Position numbers and translations under genes: made by a program
NCBI GenBank assembly: GCA_951394405.1
Contig: OX596334.1
Span: forward strand, 124,001 to 188,000
Direction: 5' to 3'
Length of the DNA: 64,000 nucleotides
Origin: Coprinellus micaceus
Taxonomy: Eukaryota > Basidiomycota > Agaricomycetes > Agaricales > Psathyrellaceae
Shown here: in pieces, positions 11,928 through 24,500 of the stretch
Layout: each line of letters starts with the position of its first letter
How positions within the stretch are numbered: position 1 is the first letter of the stretch
The notes under the pieces: generated by a model
What the model was told of the DNA's origin: nothing
Databases searched by the model: none
The model's input: the letters and a program-made list of their open reading frames with translations, nothing else

Positions 11928-13067
11928 ATGAGTGACAATCAAACATTTTCGCAGGCTGCCGTTCTCAACTTTGGTTCCCCGACGCTGTGGGACCCAGTCG
12001 CTTTCAAAGTATGTGTGGTCGAGATTCGGTGACGGGTGCGGTACTCACGAGGCTCTGTAGGTCGACGACCAGGTCTTTCATGTACCCCGCCATGGGTTCC
12101 TTCAGACGTCGACTGTTTTCGCCGATATGTTCGCCATTCCACAGCCTCCTTCGTCTGAGGCGACTGAAGGCCAGCCCGAACGCCCGATAGTCCTGGCTGG
12201 ATACAAGGCAAAGGAGTTCGAAACGCTTTTGAAGGTCCTCTACCCAACGTAAGACCCGTTTCCCCCCGACTGCCCTTTCAGGGACTGACCGACATGGCCT
12301 AGGCCTGATAATGTTATCTCGGGAGACTTTGATCTATCGAAAGAAGAATGGATAGACGTTCTGAAGCTAACGACTGTGTGGCTTATGACAAAGGTGCAAG
12401 CTACACCTTCACCCATTCGGTTCCAGGATCTAATATCCAGGCGTAGATTCGGCTCCATTCCATCAAAGTATTATCCGTCTCCGATCCAAGCCACCCATTG
12501 CACCTTACCTCGACCGAGAAGGTGATGCTTGGTCGGGCTCATCGAGTCCCTCTCTGGCTGAAAGAGGGAATAGTGGAGTTTGTTAGGCTTCCAGAGCTTC
12601 CTCTCGACTGCATCCGTGATCTGGGTCTCGAGACCGCCTGCCAGATATACGCCATCCGAGACCGGTGCAACCTTCTACGTAAAATTGGCATATCTGAGCC
12701 AGGCTTTCAGTGTAGCTTGGGCTCGCTGAAGTGCTCGGCATGCATGGCCACTTTCTACACCGACAGCGTCCGGTGGACCTGCTCTGGCTGCAATGGCCGT
12801 GTGTACGACCCTCACGAAGCCAATGCAGTCTTTCTCCAAGCACCAGTCCTCGAGATTCATCAAGCAACCTTTCGACTTCGAGCTAAAGCAGAAGCTATGC
12901 GATGCACAAGTTGCTCCAAATGTCCTGTTCGCATCGAGACTCACCACTGTCGGACTTGCCAAAAGATAGGACCAGGGAGCGAGTTTATCTTAGACTTTCA
13001 AGAAAGCAGCGACGACAAGCTTGTGCTCGAGGTATTTGGAGCAGAGCTGGCGGAAACCCATGAGTAA
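11928..13067 (+). CDS. BTB-domain protein with C-terminal CxxC pairs (copy 1)
   Basis: Four exons (11928-12008, 12061-12248, 12303-12393, 12447-13067) give 326 residues. Exons 1-2 encode a BTB/POZ fold, a protein-interaction domain often found in ubiquitin-ligase adaptors or transcriptional regulators: WDPVAFKVDDQVFHVPRHGF to VLAGYKAKEFETLLKVLYP. Exon 3 (91 nt) gives the SGDFDLSKEEWIDVLKL helix, and exon 4 the EKVMLGRAHRVPLWLKEG helix common to mushroom BTB proteins. The last 120 residues carry four Cys pairs (CSAC, CSGC, CTSC, CRTC), suggesting two zinc-ribbon-like knuckles. It is the most divergent member here and lacks the GCGCCC upstream element seen at most others. Predicted intracellular; partner unknown. 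Confidence 0.88.
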
Positions 13068-13187
13068 GATGGCCACAATTCCCGCCGAATGAATCATCTG
13101 CGTTACTTCATTCGCCTCTATGCATTGGAATGTTTAACGTTGGAGGCTGCGATTGCGAATGAATTGGTTGTTACCCCTACAAGAAGC

Positions 13188-14709
13188 TCATACGTTGTTG
13201 TCTCCCTCCCGTGCCACCTCCTTCGTGCCCTCAAACTTCGTAATCACGTCAACAAACGCCTGGTTGAACGCAACCTCGTCGTAAGCTTCATCCGTGCAGT
13301 CAGGTATGGTCCCATACACCAGAGAGACCCGGCGCAAGCGCTTGCATGGCCTCTCCCTTCCCTTTGATGCGAGAACCCTATCCAACTGCATCCATCCGTC
13401 CCCCAGCAAGCCTTTGTCCTCATATACCGCCCTCACCGAGCTTCCTCCAAATCGAATATCCAAACACAACTCCTCAAGGCTCACAAGCCTCTGAAGCATC
13501 CCATCCTTGAGAAGTCCATGGTACGGATCCCGAAGTACCTTAATGCCCCATTGCTCGGGAGGATGGTTCACGGCGTAGTCGATGCGCAAGGAGAGGTAGG
13601 TAAGCGTCTCGAATGAACCGGAATGGAGGTGACTGATGGGGCATTCCTGGTCTCGCTCTCCGAATGGGTCGGAAGGGCGCGTGGAGTACAAATCGAGGCG
13701 CTCGAGTCTCTTGGCATTGCGCATGATGTGATTGGGGATTTCACTCTTGTTCTTGAAATTCGAATCCTCGAAACCTAGAGTCGCCGTTCGGAGTTCGTCC
13801 CACCGAAACAGCAAGCGGTTGGCGACTGATCCCTGCGGGAGGAAAGCCAGTTCGTTCTTCTTGTAGCTTCCTTTATAAATGAGATGCTTCACATAAACGA
13901 GGCTCCCTTCGACGGGAGAGCCTCGACCCTTACTGGGGCACCGTATCAGAGACTTTCAAGGCACGGCACGAGGAAATGAGAACTCACATCTCGGAATCGC
14001 TGTGGCATAGAGATTCACTCAACTCCAAGGTCTCGAGGGCCGAGCATTTCGATAGCTCCGCAGCAGGGATGCGAACGCCCACGAGCTTCAACGCCCGTAA
14101 ACACTTGCTATGCATGATTTTGAGTACGGCCTTTCCAAGTTGCCCTTCAGAATTGAAGAAGACATCGATATGTGGCCATGCTTTGGAGGGCTTCGTGGCC
14201 TCGATGCGTAGCTCCGAAACATTGACCAGACCCTCCAGGGCTTTGATGCTTCTTTGGTCAGCGGACGGGCCAAACGGGTGGCTCATGTAGTCTCGATAAG
14301 TCAACGTCCTGACGTATGACGCAAGCTGAGTGGTGGAGTTGGGGAAGATGTCAGCGAAGAGCACCTTTGGGTACTCATGATCAAAGAATAGCATCCCTTT
14401 GTCCCTGTCCACTGTAAAGTCGGAAAGCCAAATGGTGATTGATTCGAAGATGAGCTGTTGACATATCACCGTGAAGGCCTTGCTGGTGCGACTGAGGGAT
14501 GAAAGGTCGTGCTTCCATGTTGTTCGAGCCCGGGCAGGTCGCAATACCTGGATAAATTTCCCTATAGCGTAAAGAATCTCGTTGGGCATGCGGGAGAAGG
14601 GCGAGGGCAGCCTGCTGATAGCGCGCTCCGGCTGCAGAGAAGGACTCATTTGCGACCTTTTGGACCTCTTCAAGACAAAGGGCTGGGGGATCGGAGATGG
14701 GTGCGACAT
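13188..14709 (-). CDS. F-box/leucine-rich-repeat-like protein
   Basis: Two exons (14709-13988, 13932-13188) give 488 residues. An F-box-like motif starts near residue 41 (MPNEILYAIGKFI) and is followed by leucine-rich segments such as LRALKLVGVRI and LETLELSESL, as in mushroom F-box proteins that recruit targets to SCF ubiquitin ligases. The first ATG in frame is 14709; a second at residue 21 is possible. The exon join (GAGAT/gtgagt to ccccag/TAAGGG) keeps the frame. It ends 120 bp from the convergent BTB gene. A related F-box gene lies at 42172-43706. Target unknown. Confidence 0.8.
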
Positions 14710-15091
14710 GAGGGAAAGAAGTGAATGCACATCCAGTGGCGGGGAAAGCTTTATAACAGCCGTCGCGCTTTGTCCTTGTTGTGCCCAGGTTTATTCGTCG
14801 TCCACTTGTCCCAGAAAGGAAGGTACCTTGGGGTCGATTGTCCGGCCACCCATGTAATGGATGACGTGGATTAAGCGCCCGTCCTCGTGATATGACGTGC
14901 GTTGAAGTGCGTTGAGAGGCCGAAATCGTCTCATCGGTATCAATATTTTGCCTACAGTGTTGTGGCACGAGTGAGCCTGGCAGTGAAACGGCAAGCGGTC
15001 CTACAACTCACCGCGAATCGACTTCTCATGGAGCTATGCATACAGGCTCCCACAGCATGATGATCGAACGAGTTCGCAAGGCATCCGAAAT
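14710..15091. other. Intergenic with TTAAGCGCCC element
   Basis: No gene. It carries TTAAGCGCCC at 14871-14880, followed by TATGACGTGC at 14891-14900, the same kind of composite element found upstream of most BTB genes here. It lies about 165 bp upstream of the F-box start codon. Confidence 0.5.
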
Positions 15092-16265
15092 TCACTGATA
15101 GTCCTGTATTTCATCCCTAAATGTCTCCATCGCCATTGCCTTCACGGTCTCGCTGGTCGTCCCAATGAACAGCTGCCCTTGACCGCACTCACTCCCACAT
15201 TTCCATCGCGGGTCATGAGCTGAGCCTTGCGCACAATGCATCCTACGTTCATCGTAGGAAACTTGAGCCCTACTCTGCCCTACTCTCCCTATAGGACTCT
15301 CTGCGTCGAGTTTGGCACTATCCTTCGTGATGAAGACGCTTTTACTGTTGGTAGAATCGATGACTTTCCCGCACGCACAGGTGAATGGCTTATCACCGAA
15401 GATGAGGCAGTCACAGAAGGAGCATTGGAGGTCGTGTACCGTACATACGACTCCCCCTGCATCCCGATGTCCGAATAAGCGGAGGAGCGAGAACCGCGAT
15501 TGAAGAGCCAGTATTTCGAAAGTAGTTGATAGACCGACCGCAGCCTTGAGGCCAGAGGGAGTTAAAGGTTCGGATACAGGGACCAGTTGTGTGATTCCTT
15601 CGGTCAGCCAGCTCGATACCTTGCTTTCTCTGGCGATCGTCACCTTCTCTACTGTTGTCAAAGCTAAAGAAGGGGACTCGGATAGGGTCTTGATGGCGAA
15701 CTCTCTAATCTGAGTGGGGAAAGGGATTCAGCTGGATAGGGAGGGCTTGAGTCGTAGATGAAAGGCATACTGTAGTCATGCCCCAGATCGTAGAGAGCCT
15801 CAACACACCAACCCACTCATCCTTGCTCAAGCTGATTTGCCCGGAGATGATGTCACCGATTCTAAGGGGACCCGACATCGTGACAAAGGAGCCACCGCAA
15901 ACGGTGGTATCAAGCTCACCTAGGATACAGAACCTTCAGGAGGGCCTTTAAGTCGCATTTCTTATATCCCTCCAGAATAATGGGGTTATCTTCGGTCGCG
16001 CCATCCTGAACTTCCGCTCTCCCTCCAACCTCCGCGGGGCCTGCTGGAAGCTGGAACATCGACTCAAATACTTCTGCGTTCTCGACGAAGGCATGTCGAG
16101 CGACGCGAAATATCTGGTCCTCAACCTGAAAACGCTGGCGGTGACCCCGAGATAGCAGACGGAATGGCGCCGCACGGTGCTCACTTTGAAGACCACGATA
16201 TCCCAGAGGAACTGGGACCCATCATCCACTCCTTCTGTTGGAGAAACCGTAGCTTGAACAGTCAT
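15092..16265 (-). CDS. BTB-domain protein, partly degenerate Cys half (copy 2)
   Basis: Four exons (16265-16185, 16125-15920, 15861-15771, 15709-15092) give 331 residues. The BTB part reads LWDIVVFKVEDQIFRVARH to IILEGYKKCDLKALLKVLYP. Then come the SGQISLSKDEWVGVLRL helix and the TVEKVTIARESKVSSWLTEG helix. In the C-terminal half only the first pair (CSFC) is standard; the others are CAC, CAQG and CGSEC, so zinc binding may be weakened here. A variant upstream element, TTAGGCGCCC (complement of 16404-16413), lies about 140 bp before the ATG. Probable intracellular adaptor; no partner known. Confidence 0.85.
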
Positions 16266-16621
16266 GGTAAGCGGCAATTCGAGGGGGAGCGCGAAGGGCC
16301 CAGGTTACCAAGTGTTACCATCACAATATGTCGGTCAGGTGATCACCCAGCCTCAGTCATGTGCACGGTCGCGTGCGATTCACGGGGACAAGGAATACGT
16401 GATGGGCGCCTAATATTTGATAGGCACAGACAGGTAAACGGGTTTGGTACAGGGAAATTCTATGAAGGGGGTGATTCAGGAATGTGTCAATGCGTTCTGG
16501 TGATGCGGAGACATACGTACTTGGTATTCAGAGGTTCTCCATGAAGCGAGGTCCCACATCTGTTCCGAATGAATGAATACTCTATTAAAACACGATCTAG
16601 GCTTACGAAGTGGATTGAGCG
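16266..16621. other. Divergent intergenic region
   Basis: 356 bp between the BTB copy 2 start and the GH11 pseudogene start. Contains the TTAGGCGCCC element; no gene. Confidence 0.45.
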
Positions 16622-17385
16622 ATGTCATTTTTCAACCTTTTCCTCGCCCTCACTCTCGCAAGCGTGAGCGTGCGCTCCCCTCCATCGTCCAATCCGACAT
16701 TGCGTGCAGGCACCCCGAGCGCGACGGGTATTCACGACGGGTTCTTCTACTCATGGTGGACCGACAACGCATCTCAGGCTACTTATGTTAATGGAGACAA
16801 AGGCAATTTTGAGTGCGCTATCGACCCCAAACTCTCTTGATGGGTACTGACGCCACCCAAGGATCGCCTGGACCTCGGGAGGATGATTATTAGGAGGGAA
16901 GGGTTGGAGTGTCGGCTCTGGAGACAGGTACGCCCACTCGTGTTAGCTTACTCTGTATGTTTACATTCCCACAGGGTTGTATCATACTCCGGCACCTATG
17001 AGGCTGAGGGACAATCATTCCTTTCGATCTATGGGCGGACGAGGAACCCCCTCGTCGAGTACTATATCGTTGAAAGCTTCGGCACCTACAGCCCGTACAG
17101 CGGTGCAATCAAGCAAGGAAATGTGACCATCGACGGTGCCGTCTACGACATTGGCAGGAACGTTCGCATCAATCGTCCTCGATTGACGTGGTGAAGACTT
17201 TCGAGTTCTTTGTATCTGTTCGCCGCACCAAACGCACAGGTGGTACTGTGGACGTTGGTGCTCATTTCCGCGCGTGGGCTGAAGCTGGCATGAAACTCGG
17301 GAAGGACCATTCTTACCAAATTATCTCCTGCGAAAGCTATCGATCGTCGGGCACCTGCAACATCACCGTTGCGGAGGCCAGGTAG
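16622..17385 (+). pseudogene. GH11 xylanase pseudogene (left arm)
   Basis: Recognisable GH11 without CBM1: signal peptide, [29 protein letters not shown] around the nucleophile Glu, [15 protein letters not shown] and a late SCESYRSSGTCNITV segment around the acid/base Glu. It is broken twice. An in-frame TGA at 16884-16886 falls in the IAWTSGG segment, where its inverted partner near 48.3 kb reads a serine. A single-base loss near 17175-17180 shifts the frame before VKTFEFFVSVRR. It is the outermost gene of the left arm of the inverted duplication. A sequencing error could explain one lesion, but hardly both. Confidence 0.85.
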
Positions 17386-17668
17386 AGTAATGAAGCCGCT
17401 CTACCCCCCGAACCCGGGCAGCAACCAATAAATATACAAACTTATGAATCAATGATGTAGTGCTTCTAATGGGGAGATATCGGAGCTTACTTGTGAGAGT
17501 CAACACTGTTGAAGGGCGACGTGCGCCAAGGAAATTCGAAACAATTGTACGAATGGATCCGTGATCTTACTGGGAATCTGCGGGGAAACTCCTGCTTCGC
17601 GCCAGGACGCCTCTCTGTGTCTTGTGATCCCTGGGCAATGCGCTTCTGTACCGCGACGTATGGCCACG

Positions 17669-17676
17669 TATAAGAA
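17669..17676 (+). promoter_or_regulatory. TATA-like element of GH11 gene
   Basis: TATAAGAA lies just 28 bp upstream of the ATG at 17705 and is conserved in the inverted copy near 47.7 kb. Confidence 0.4.
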
Positions 17677-17704
17677 ATTGGCCGTCGCTCTCGTCTCTTA
17701 GAAG

Positions 17705-18469
17705 ATGCTCGTCGCTCTGCTCTCCATCGCGCTGACGGCTGTGGCCGCGCTCGCTGCTCCTCCTTCGAGTTACGCCGCACGCACAGCAGCTCCTCTGTCA
17801 GAGGGAACACACGAAGGCTTCTTCTACACCTGGTGGACCAACAACCCTGACTCTCAAGCATCTTACACCAACGGGGGTAAAGGGAATTTTGGGTACGCAG
17901 GTTTACTTCGTACGCCAACGGTTACGCGAGCCGAGATCATTCCTAGCATTACCTGGACGAATGAAGAAAGCGTATTTGGAGGAAAGGGATGGCAACAAGG
18001 GACTAGCAACAGGTACGCACCTCGTCCCTGGTGGTTCGAAAAAACCTGAAGTGTCATCAGGGTAATCGCCTATCGCGGGCAATTCGAATACAACGGCAAC
18101 GCGCACATCGCCGTATATGGCTGGACGAAGAACCCACTCGTTGAGTACTACATCATAGAGAACTTCGGGACCTACAACCCCATAAATGGAACGACCCCTC
18201 AAGGGACTATCACCATTGATGGGGCGGCCTATGACATCGGCAAGGACGTACACATCCCCCTACCTACGATCCCGAGCGACCAGACATTCGAGAGGTTCTT
18301 CTCCGTCCGCCGCAAGAAGCGCTCGTCTGGCAGAGTGGACGTAGGTGCTCACTTCCGGGCTTGGGCTGATGCTGGAATGAACATTGGGACGGATCACGAC
18401 TACCAGATCATGGTTTGCGAAAGCTATTTGTCCTCGGGCGCTTGTAACATCACCGTCTCCGGTGCGTAG
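17705..18469 (+). CDS. GH11 endo-beta-1,4-xylanase, no CBM
   Basis: Three exons (17705-17892, 17947-18012, 18061-18469) give 220 residues. It is a secreted xylanase hydrolysing xylan backbones. Signal peptide 1-18; then [46 protein letters not shown] (nucleophile Glu before YY), [15 protein letters not shown] and MVCESYLSSGACNITV (acid/base Glu). The acid/base Glu is followed by Ser where classic GH11 has Gly, a substitution shared with its relatives here but not with the two CBM1 xylanases. No CBM1. The only intact xylanase in either arm of the inverted duplication. Confidence 0.93.
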
Positions 18470-18570
18470 TTCATACAATCAATGAAATCTCCGAATTACA
18501 GCAGACCCTGTGACGGAAGGCGTCTAACAAATACCGGTCTTATCGAGTAAGGAACACAGAAAGTTCCTCC

Positions 18571-19736
18571 CTAGGCATCGTACTCCTCGATTTCGTCCTT
18601 GAAGGTAGAGCGAATCATCTCTTCGGTCGGAGCAGCAGGGTGTCCAAAGCGTGCCAATACCAGAGTCTTGGGGCCGCTGCCATTTATGTTAAAATGGTAT
18701 GAACAAGACTTGCAGGATATGCTTCGCGTGACCGCCCAGTTGCCACATGATTGACAGACCAGGTAATACAAAGGGAAGGAAAGGTGAACCCCATTCCCAG
18801 AGCTGGTGACATTCGGGCCCGCCGTTTCGGAATCGATGTAGAATGTGGATGCCTCCTCCGAGTGAATCATTTTGGAGCACGAATGGCAGGAGAACGGGTT
18901 GGGCAGGCAGGACGCTGTGCAGCCTGGACACCGAAGCGCCGCCATCGAAAGGCCGGTGTAGAACTCGCAGGCACGTTTTATTGAGGAAACGCCTGACTGG
19001 TTGAAGGACTCGACCTGAAGCTTAACAAGACGAAAGGCCGACCGCAGGCCCACGGCTTGCTCGAGCTCATCGGATGAAAGTTTGGGTTGTTGCTGTGTAA
19101 TACGAACCAACCCTTCCACCAACCACGCCGAAACTTTGTGATCGCGCGCTAGTTTGATTTTCTCCACGGTCCCGAGAACGAATGATGCGCCAGAGAGGGC
19201 CTTGATAACAAGCTTCCGAATCTAAAGGGATACTTAGCCCAGATATACAGGAGGCTGTCCTTGGTCGAGAAAAAATTCGCACCCTATGCATCTCCCAAGG
19301 TCGTGTCACCCTCAATACCCCTATCCACTGTTCCTTTGTCAAGGGAAACCCTCCAGATATCGTATCTTCCATACTTCAGGCGGGAACATGAGTCGAAGCC
19401 CACATCTATGCCTTACAGAACAGACGCACGTTGGGTAGAGAACCATGAGGAGCGCCTCGAAGTCCGCCGCTTTGTATCCATGCAGCTCGATCGGATTGTC
19501 GTCGGTTGTACCCTCGCCCGTGCTAGGGAGGAGGTACATGCCCTCGAAGACCTCCGAGTGCTGCACAAGCGCATGCCTATTGACCCGAAAAATCCTATCT
19601 TCGACCTAGAGATACCCACTCGCTCATCAGTTTCCGGACATAGAGCAGATACGTTCGATGGTACCTTGAAGACCGTGATGTCCCAGCGAAAGTCTCTGCC
19701 TGAGGCCATAGCCTGCCGAGCTGGTGTTGTGGTCAT
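18571..19736 (-). CDS. BTB-domain protein with four CxxC pairs (copy 3)
   Basis: Four exons (19736-19665, 19605-19430, 19373-19283, 19221-18571) give 329 residues. BTB part: RWDITVFKVEDRIFRVNRH to IELHGYKAADFEALLMVLYP. The 91-nt exon 3 encodes the TKEQWIGVLRVTRPWEMHR helix; exon 4 starts IRKLVIKAL and continues EKIKLARDHKVSAWLVEG. The C-terminal half has CPGC, CHSC, CQSC and CKSC. A TTAAGCGCCC element (complement of 19856-19865) and CACATGACC lie about 110-130 bp upstream. Its inverted-duplication partner at 45705-46870 is frameshifted, so this is the surviving copy. Confidence 0.9.
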
Positions 19737-20046
19737 TTGAGCAACGGGATAGCCTTGAAATCGAGACTGGACGTGATGGTCAGCAATCAAACGCCGAATC
19801 GGTATCGATATCTCCCAGCCAAAGCTGTGAAATTAAGTCCGGTCATGTGCCGCACGGGCGCTTAAATGATCATTGAATGCTGATATCGATTAGTTGCTGT
19901 CCTGCGTGCCCAGAGCCTTTGTACTACGATAGACGAAGGGTACATATACACAAGAGATGATTATCAAATGTAGGATAACTCAACGCGATGCCAGACTCGA
20001 AGGCTTCTGAACATATGTGTTAAACGGTGCACATGACTGCGAGTGA
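19737..20046. other. Intergenic promoter region of BTB copy 3
   Basis: 310 bp with the composite element TTAAGCGCCC plus GCACATGACC on the minus strand (19840-19865). No gene. Confidence 0.5.
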
Positions 20047-21220
20047 CTATGCCTCGCACTCCCTGATCTCGTCTTGGAAAGTCTCCTTCACCAACGCCTC
20101 CACGCTAGGTTCAAGTGATGTGGAGAAGCCAAAGAAAAGGTACACAATATCCGATCGATGTCCCGCGTTGCAGCTCTGGCAAGTAGTGGGGCCCGAAATA
20201 AACCATCTGTTGCATAAGGAGCATAAGAGCTCTGCTGCGGGTAACCAGAAGTGAGAATGGTTTCGACTACTCTTGAAGGAAGGGGTTGCTGTAGTGTATA
20301 TGGAGCCGACTTGGTTTGTTATGAGAACCCCAGAACAAGAATGACAAGGCATAAGCTGGTCTTTGACGAAGGGCTCCCAGCAGCACCCGTAGCGAAGGTC
20401 GTCGATGGAGAGCCCTGTAAAGGCGCCATTGATGAGGGTGAGTGGGATGGTTTTAGCCCAAGACGAGCGCCGCTTCAGGCGTACAAAGGAGATTCGGAAT
20501 GCAGTGCGAAGCCCGACAACCGTTTCCAATGCTTCAGGCGAAAACTCCCTTTCCGCCGACGTAAGGTCTATAAGGCCTTCAACCAACCGCGACCTAACCT
20601 TGTGCTCTCGGCCAAGAGTAACCTTTTCCACGGGCGCCAGTGCGGGAGTGTCGTTCGAAAGTGTGCTGATCGCGAATTCTCGGATCTGAGAACGAGAAAT
20701 TAGTACGAGTATTGTAGGATGTGTTGAGCGACGGACTTCTTTCATCTCCCATATTGTCGACAGTCGAGGATGCCAACCCACTGATCCATCGTCAAGGACA
20801 CGCGGTTTGCTATGAGACCCCTGGACCTGGGTCACACTATGAGCAAGCTGGCCATGCATACTCCTCAAGGGGATCTCATGTTGGATATAGGATTCGCAGC
20901 AAGGCGTCGAAGTCGGCCGCTTTGTACCCATCCAAGAAAATCGGGTTGTCATCAGTGGTCCCTTCCGCCTTGCGATCGCCGTTGCTGTCTGGGAGGAGAA
21001 ACATGGTCTCGAAGATTGGAGATGCCGCCGTAAATCCATGACGATTCACGCGGAATGCTGTATCCTCAACCTAGACGGTTTGCACGTCAACCTTTAGTCG
21101 GTTCCTACAGGGTGCCACTGTTGGACGTACCTTGAATACAGCTATCTCCCAGTGAAAGTTCGCAGAAAGAGTTGACGTGGTGGGAACAGACTGGGATGGG
21201 TCGGACATGATAGGGCTCAT
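20047..21220 (-). pseudogene. BTB-domain pseudogene (copy 4, left arm)
   Basis: Its intact inverted partner (44224-45394) shows what is broken. Exon 1 (21220-21131) and exon 2 (21070-20880) are readable (VEDTAFRVNRHGF to FLDGYKAADFDALLRILYP). However, the exon 2 donor is AT instead of GT (20879-20878; partner has GTGAGC). Exon 3 has lost one base near 20761-20769 (partner AGACTCTCG, here GACTGTCG), which introduces stops. Exon 4 remains open and conserved: REHKV, CHSC, CSLC, CQSC. The first Cys pair reads YGCC in both copies. Confidence 0.82.
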
Positions 21221-21510
21221 GGTGTTAGTAGTACGGAGAGGATGGAGGGTGGTAGGGACCAGAGATTGGGAACGACATCCATCGATGAAAATCGACACGA
21301 GGTGTGACGCAGGACACACGTGGCTTAGACATGTTTCCTGGGCGCTAACGAGGAAATCAAACCGATGAGCATTGGCAAGTAAGGACGGAAACAAGAAAAG
21401 ACCAATCTAACGATGCCATGTCCCCACAAATATAGAAAGTCAACCACCTATGCATCGCATTCCTATTTGGTTTTCCTTGAAACTTCACTTTCACCTCTTT
21501 ACCCGACTAT
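21221..21510. other. Spacer between BTB copy 4 and transcription factor
   Basis: 290 bp, conserved in the inverted copy at about 43954-44223. Holds TTAGCGCCC (complement of 21340-21348) about 120 bp upstream of the BTB start. No gene. Confidence 0.5.
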
Positions 21511-24500
21511 TCAGCCTCGGAACCCCGGCTCCAAAATCCCACTTTCGCTCATAAACATACTCCACTTCTCATCCAACCTCGAATCCCTACTCGCAATCCC
21601 CAAATCCGCCAAATCCGCATTCGTCGCCGTCACATGCACCCCCGTCATCGCACTCGGCCCCCCGCTCGATGTCATCCTAGTAATCGGCGGCGGCGGGGAA
21701 GGCCCAAAGGCCGAGTACATAGGATGGTACTGGGGCGTCGTCGGGGTAGGCGGCTGGTGCTGATGATGCTGCTGAGAGTGCGATTGATGAGCCTGGTAGT
21801 GGTGCTGCGATGACGGAGGAGGGGCTTGGTGGTGAGACGACTGGTGGTGGTGCTGAGGATGGTGTTGCTGTTGGTGGTGGTACCCATAATCCCCACTTCC
21901 ACTAGGTCCCACATTCGACACTTCCTCGGAAGAGGAGTTGGGGTAAGAGGAGGTAGTCGGGGAGGGGTACATCCCCTGTGCACTGTGTGACGGCAACCTC
22001 GAGATCCTCGGCATCGTCCGATGCTGCTCCGGCTGCGCGTCATGTCGCAGGTTCGAACCCGCAGGCGCGGACCAATCGAACGCTTGCAATCCAGGAATAC
22101 TCCTCCTCGGCTCTGGGGGAGTGTACGACGCATACGACTGTTGCGGAGTTTGATGCTGACGATGATCCATAGACCCATACGCCGACGCACTCCACCTCCC
22201 ACCGTCGTTCCCAGAGGTATCCATCCTCGAATCGCTCGACTCTCCATACATCGGCATACCGCCACCACTCCCGGGTTGGATTCCATACGACGGCGTCCCA
22301 GGGGTGTGCTGCACTATCCTGGGGAGATACGGTGCCTGAGGTGCGATGATCCCCGCAGACGAAGGCCCAGCCTGTTGGGAATGGAACAGCCCCGACGAGC
22401 TGGGTCCATACTCCGGTGGCGGGAGTGTGAGCGAAGGAGGGGGCGCTCTAGCCGACGGTTGGTCCAATTTCGGCCCACCGACGCCAACCATCCCCGACCG
22501 GCTCGCGCCTGTTACCGTATTAGGCGTCGCAGTCTCCGTCGGACCACCACTCTGAGCCCGGTCACTCCCCCCGCTCCCGGAAGAACCTCCCTTGTCCTTC
22601 AAGCCGGAGACGAAGCGGGTGTGCCCGGCGAAGATGGCCAGCTCGTCCTCAGTATCTTCCTGCTTGACAGACCAGTGGATACCAGCGTCTTGGTCGTTGG
22701 CTTGGGCGGCTTGGAGAGCATAATGCGCCTTTTCGTTGAGCTTCCTGAGAATGGGCTGTGGCTCGATGTTAGAGGAATGCCGGAGGAGAGTGTGGTCGAA
22801 GGGTACGTACCAGAGCTTTCGTGGCACGTGTGCTGTAGATCGACGCCTTTGAAAAGAGAACACAAGCCTGCTCGAGTTCTCTCATCGCGCTTTTCGCCAG
22901 TGGGCTTCTAGGTCCTCGAGTGACGACCGTCCCGAAAACAACCTATGAACCACGAGTACCATCAGCATCGGCCCCAGCACGACATCGGCGTTGGAAGGCG
23001 AAAGACTCACAGCTGCGGTAAACGCAAACGTCCACATCGTCCAGAATCTAGCACTGCTCCCAGGCCACGCGTTGAATTGTTCGATAGCGCACTTGAGGAT
23101 CGTCGAGCTGGCCCTGTAGCTCGCCAAGAAGCTAGGAGCGTACGCCGACTTGAGGGGGTTCTCCGGGTGGTCGATGATAGCCTGTGCGAAGAACGAGCGG
23201 TGGATGTACAGCAGGACTGTAAAGTAGAAAACGACGAGGAGGTTATTCAGCAAGGGCATTAGCCAGGGAAGTAGGATTGACGCACTCGTCTCCCTGATAT
23301 GATCCAAAACACACTTCTGGAAACTCGTCACATAATCCCCATCCTCATCCTTCCCAGTCCGTGCACTCCCAGCACCCACAGCATCGTTTGCCTCCATCTT
23401 CCCTTGCTGCATAGACTCGGGGAGGGGAAACTCCCGGACCTTCCTGTCAAGCTCCATAATGGTCGCATAGGAGGGACCTTCAGCTGTAAGCGTCCGCGCT
23501 GTGACTTCGGCAACGACTTCCGCGGCGAAGCGGAAGGACCAGAGCTCGTCTAGGAAAGGAGGGATGGTACGTTAGTAAGTACTCGCACTCGAGGGAAAAA
23601 GAAAGAGAGAGAGACAGGGATAAGGAAAGAAGGGAGGAGAAACGTACATTCGACGTCCAGCTTCTTGCCCCCACCTGCGTCCAGCTCCTCGTACTGCGGG
23701 TAAGCACAGTCCACGTACGGGAGGGAGAACGTTGGGGGTCGGCCGGTGTTCAGGGACTGCCATGTGTCAGCGACAAACAGGTCCCAGAACAGGATTCGAC
23801 GTCTTTGGACCATGATGGGAGAGAGGCCCCAGCGAGCGGAGTCGCGGTGAAGGCCGATCTAGAGGGGAGGATGAGGCGTCAGCCACGCACAAGGCGAACG
23901 ACGGGGTTGGAAGAAGGTATGAAGTCCCAGCGTTGAAAAGGATCGTAGCCGATGGATGCCATGGAGAAAGGGGAGAACGGTCCGGGACGATGGAAGAAAG
24001 GGTCGTGGAAGGATACGGTATCGAAAAACGTACCGTCTGCCCCAAATGCGCCGCCATCGTAATCAAACTCCACGTCATCTCCATGCTCGTCTCGCTCCTC
24101 ATATCGCTCCCACTCATCGCCCCATACACGCTCATCAGCTACAACAACACCACGTGAGTTTCCCAACATACGACTGGGTGAAGAAAGACAGGAAAGTACG
24201 TACATGAAGACACTGAATCGTCACAATACTCGGCTTCTCCAACACGGGCTGAAGACTCAAACACGCTCGTGCAATCTGATAGAAATGCTCCGCCAACGGG
24301 GGGTTCGACGGCAAGATATGCACAACTCCCGCTTTACTACCACTATCTGCCGGCGCCGGCTCGTCCTGCTGGTACGATCCCCCCGACGACGAAGTCGACT
24401 GGTTGAGTGGGGACGGCTGGTATCCTGAAGAATGCGACGGGTGGGTAGAGCTCGTCGCAGAGCCAGGTATAGGGGAGTCTGTGGGCCCTCCAACAAGCGC

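Larger units (their letters stand above)
16650..21552. repeat. Left arm of a large inverted duplication
   Basis: This block (GH11 pseudogene +, GH11 +, BTB -, BTB -, 3' end of the Zn2Cys6 gene) recurs in reverse order and opposite orientation at 43912-48535. Coding and intergenic DNA both match. Examples are the 170 bp before the second GH11 and the spacer between the outer BTB gene and the transcription factor stop. The match fades inside the last codons of the transcription factor, which is intact only on this side, so this arm is probably ancestral. Confidence 0.88.

Noticed and set aside
22021..22911. 296-codon plus-strand open frame inside the transcription-factor gene
   Set aside because: It is an Arg-rich shadow of the Ser/Pro/His-rich coding region on the other strand and does not begin with ATG.
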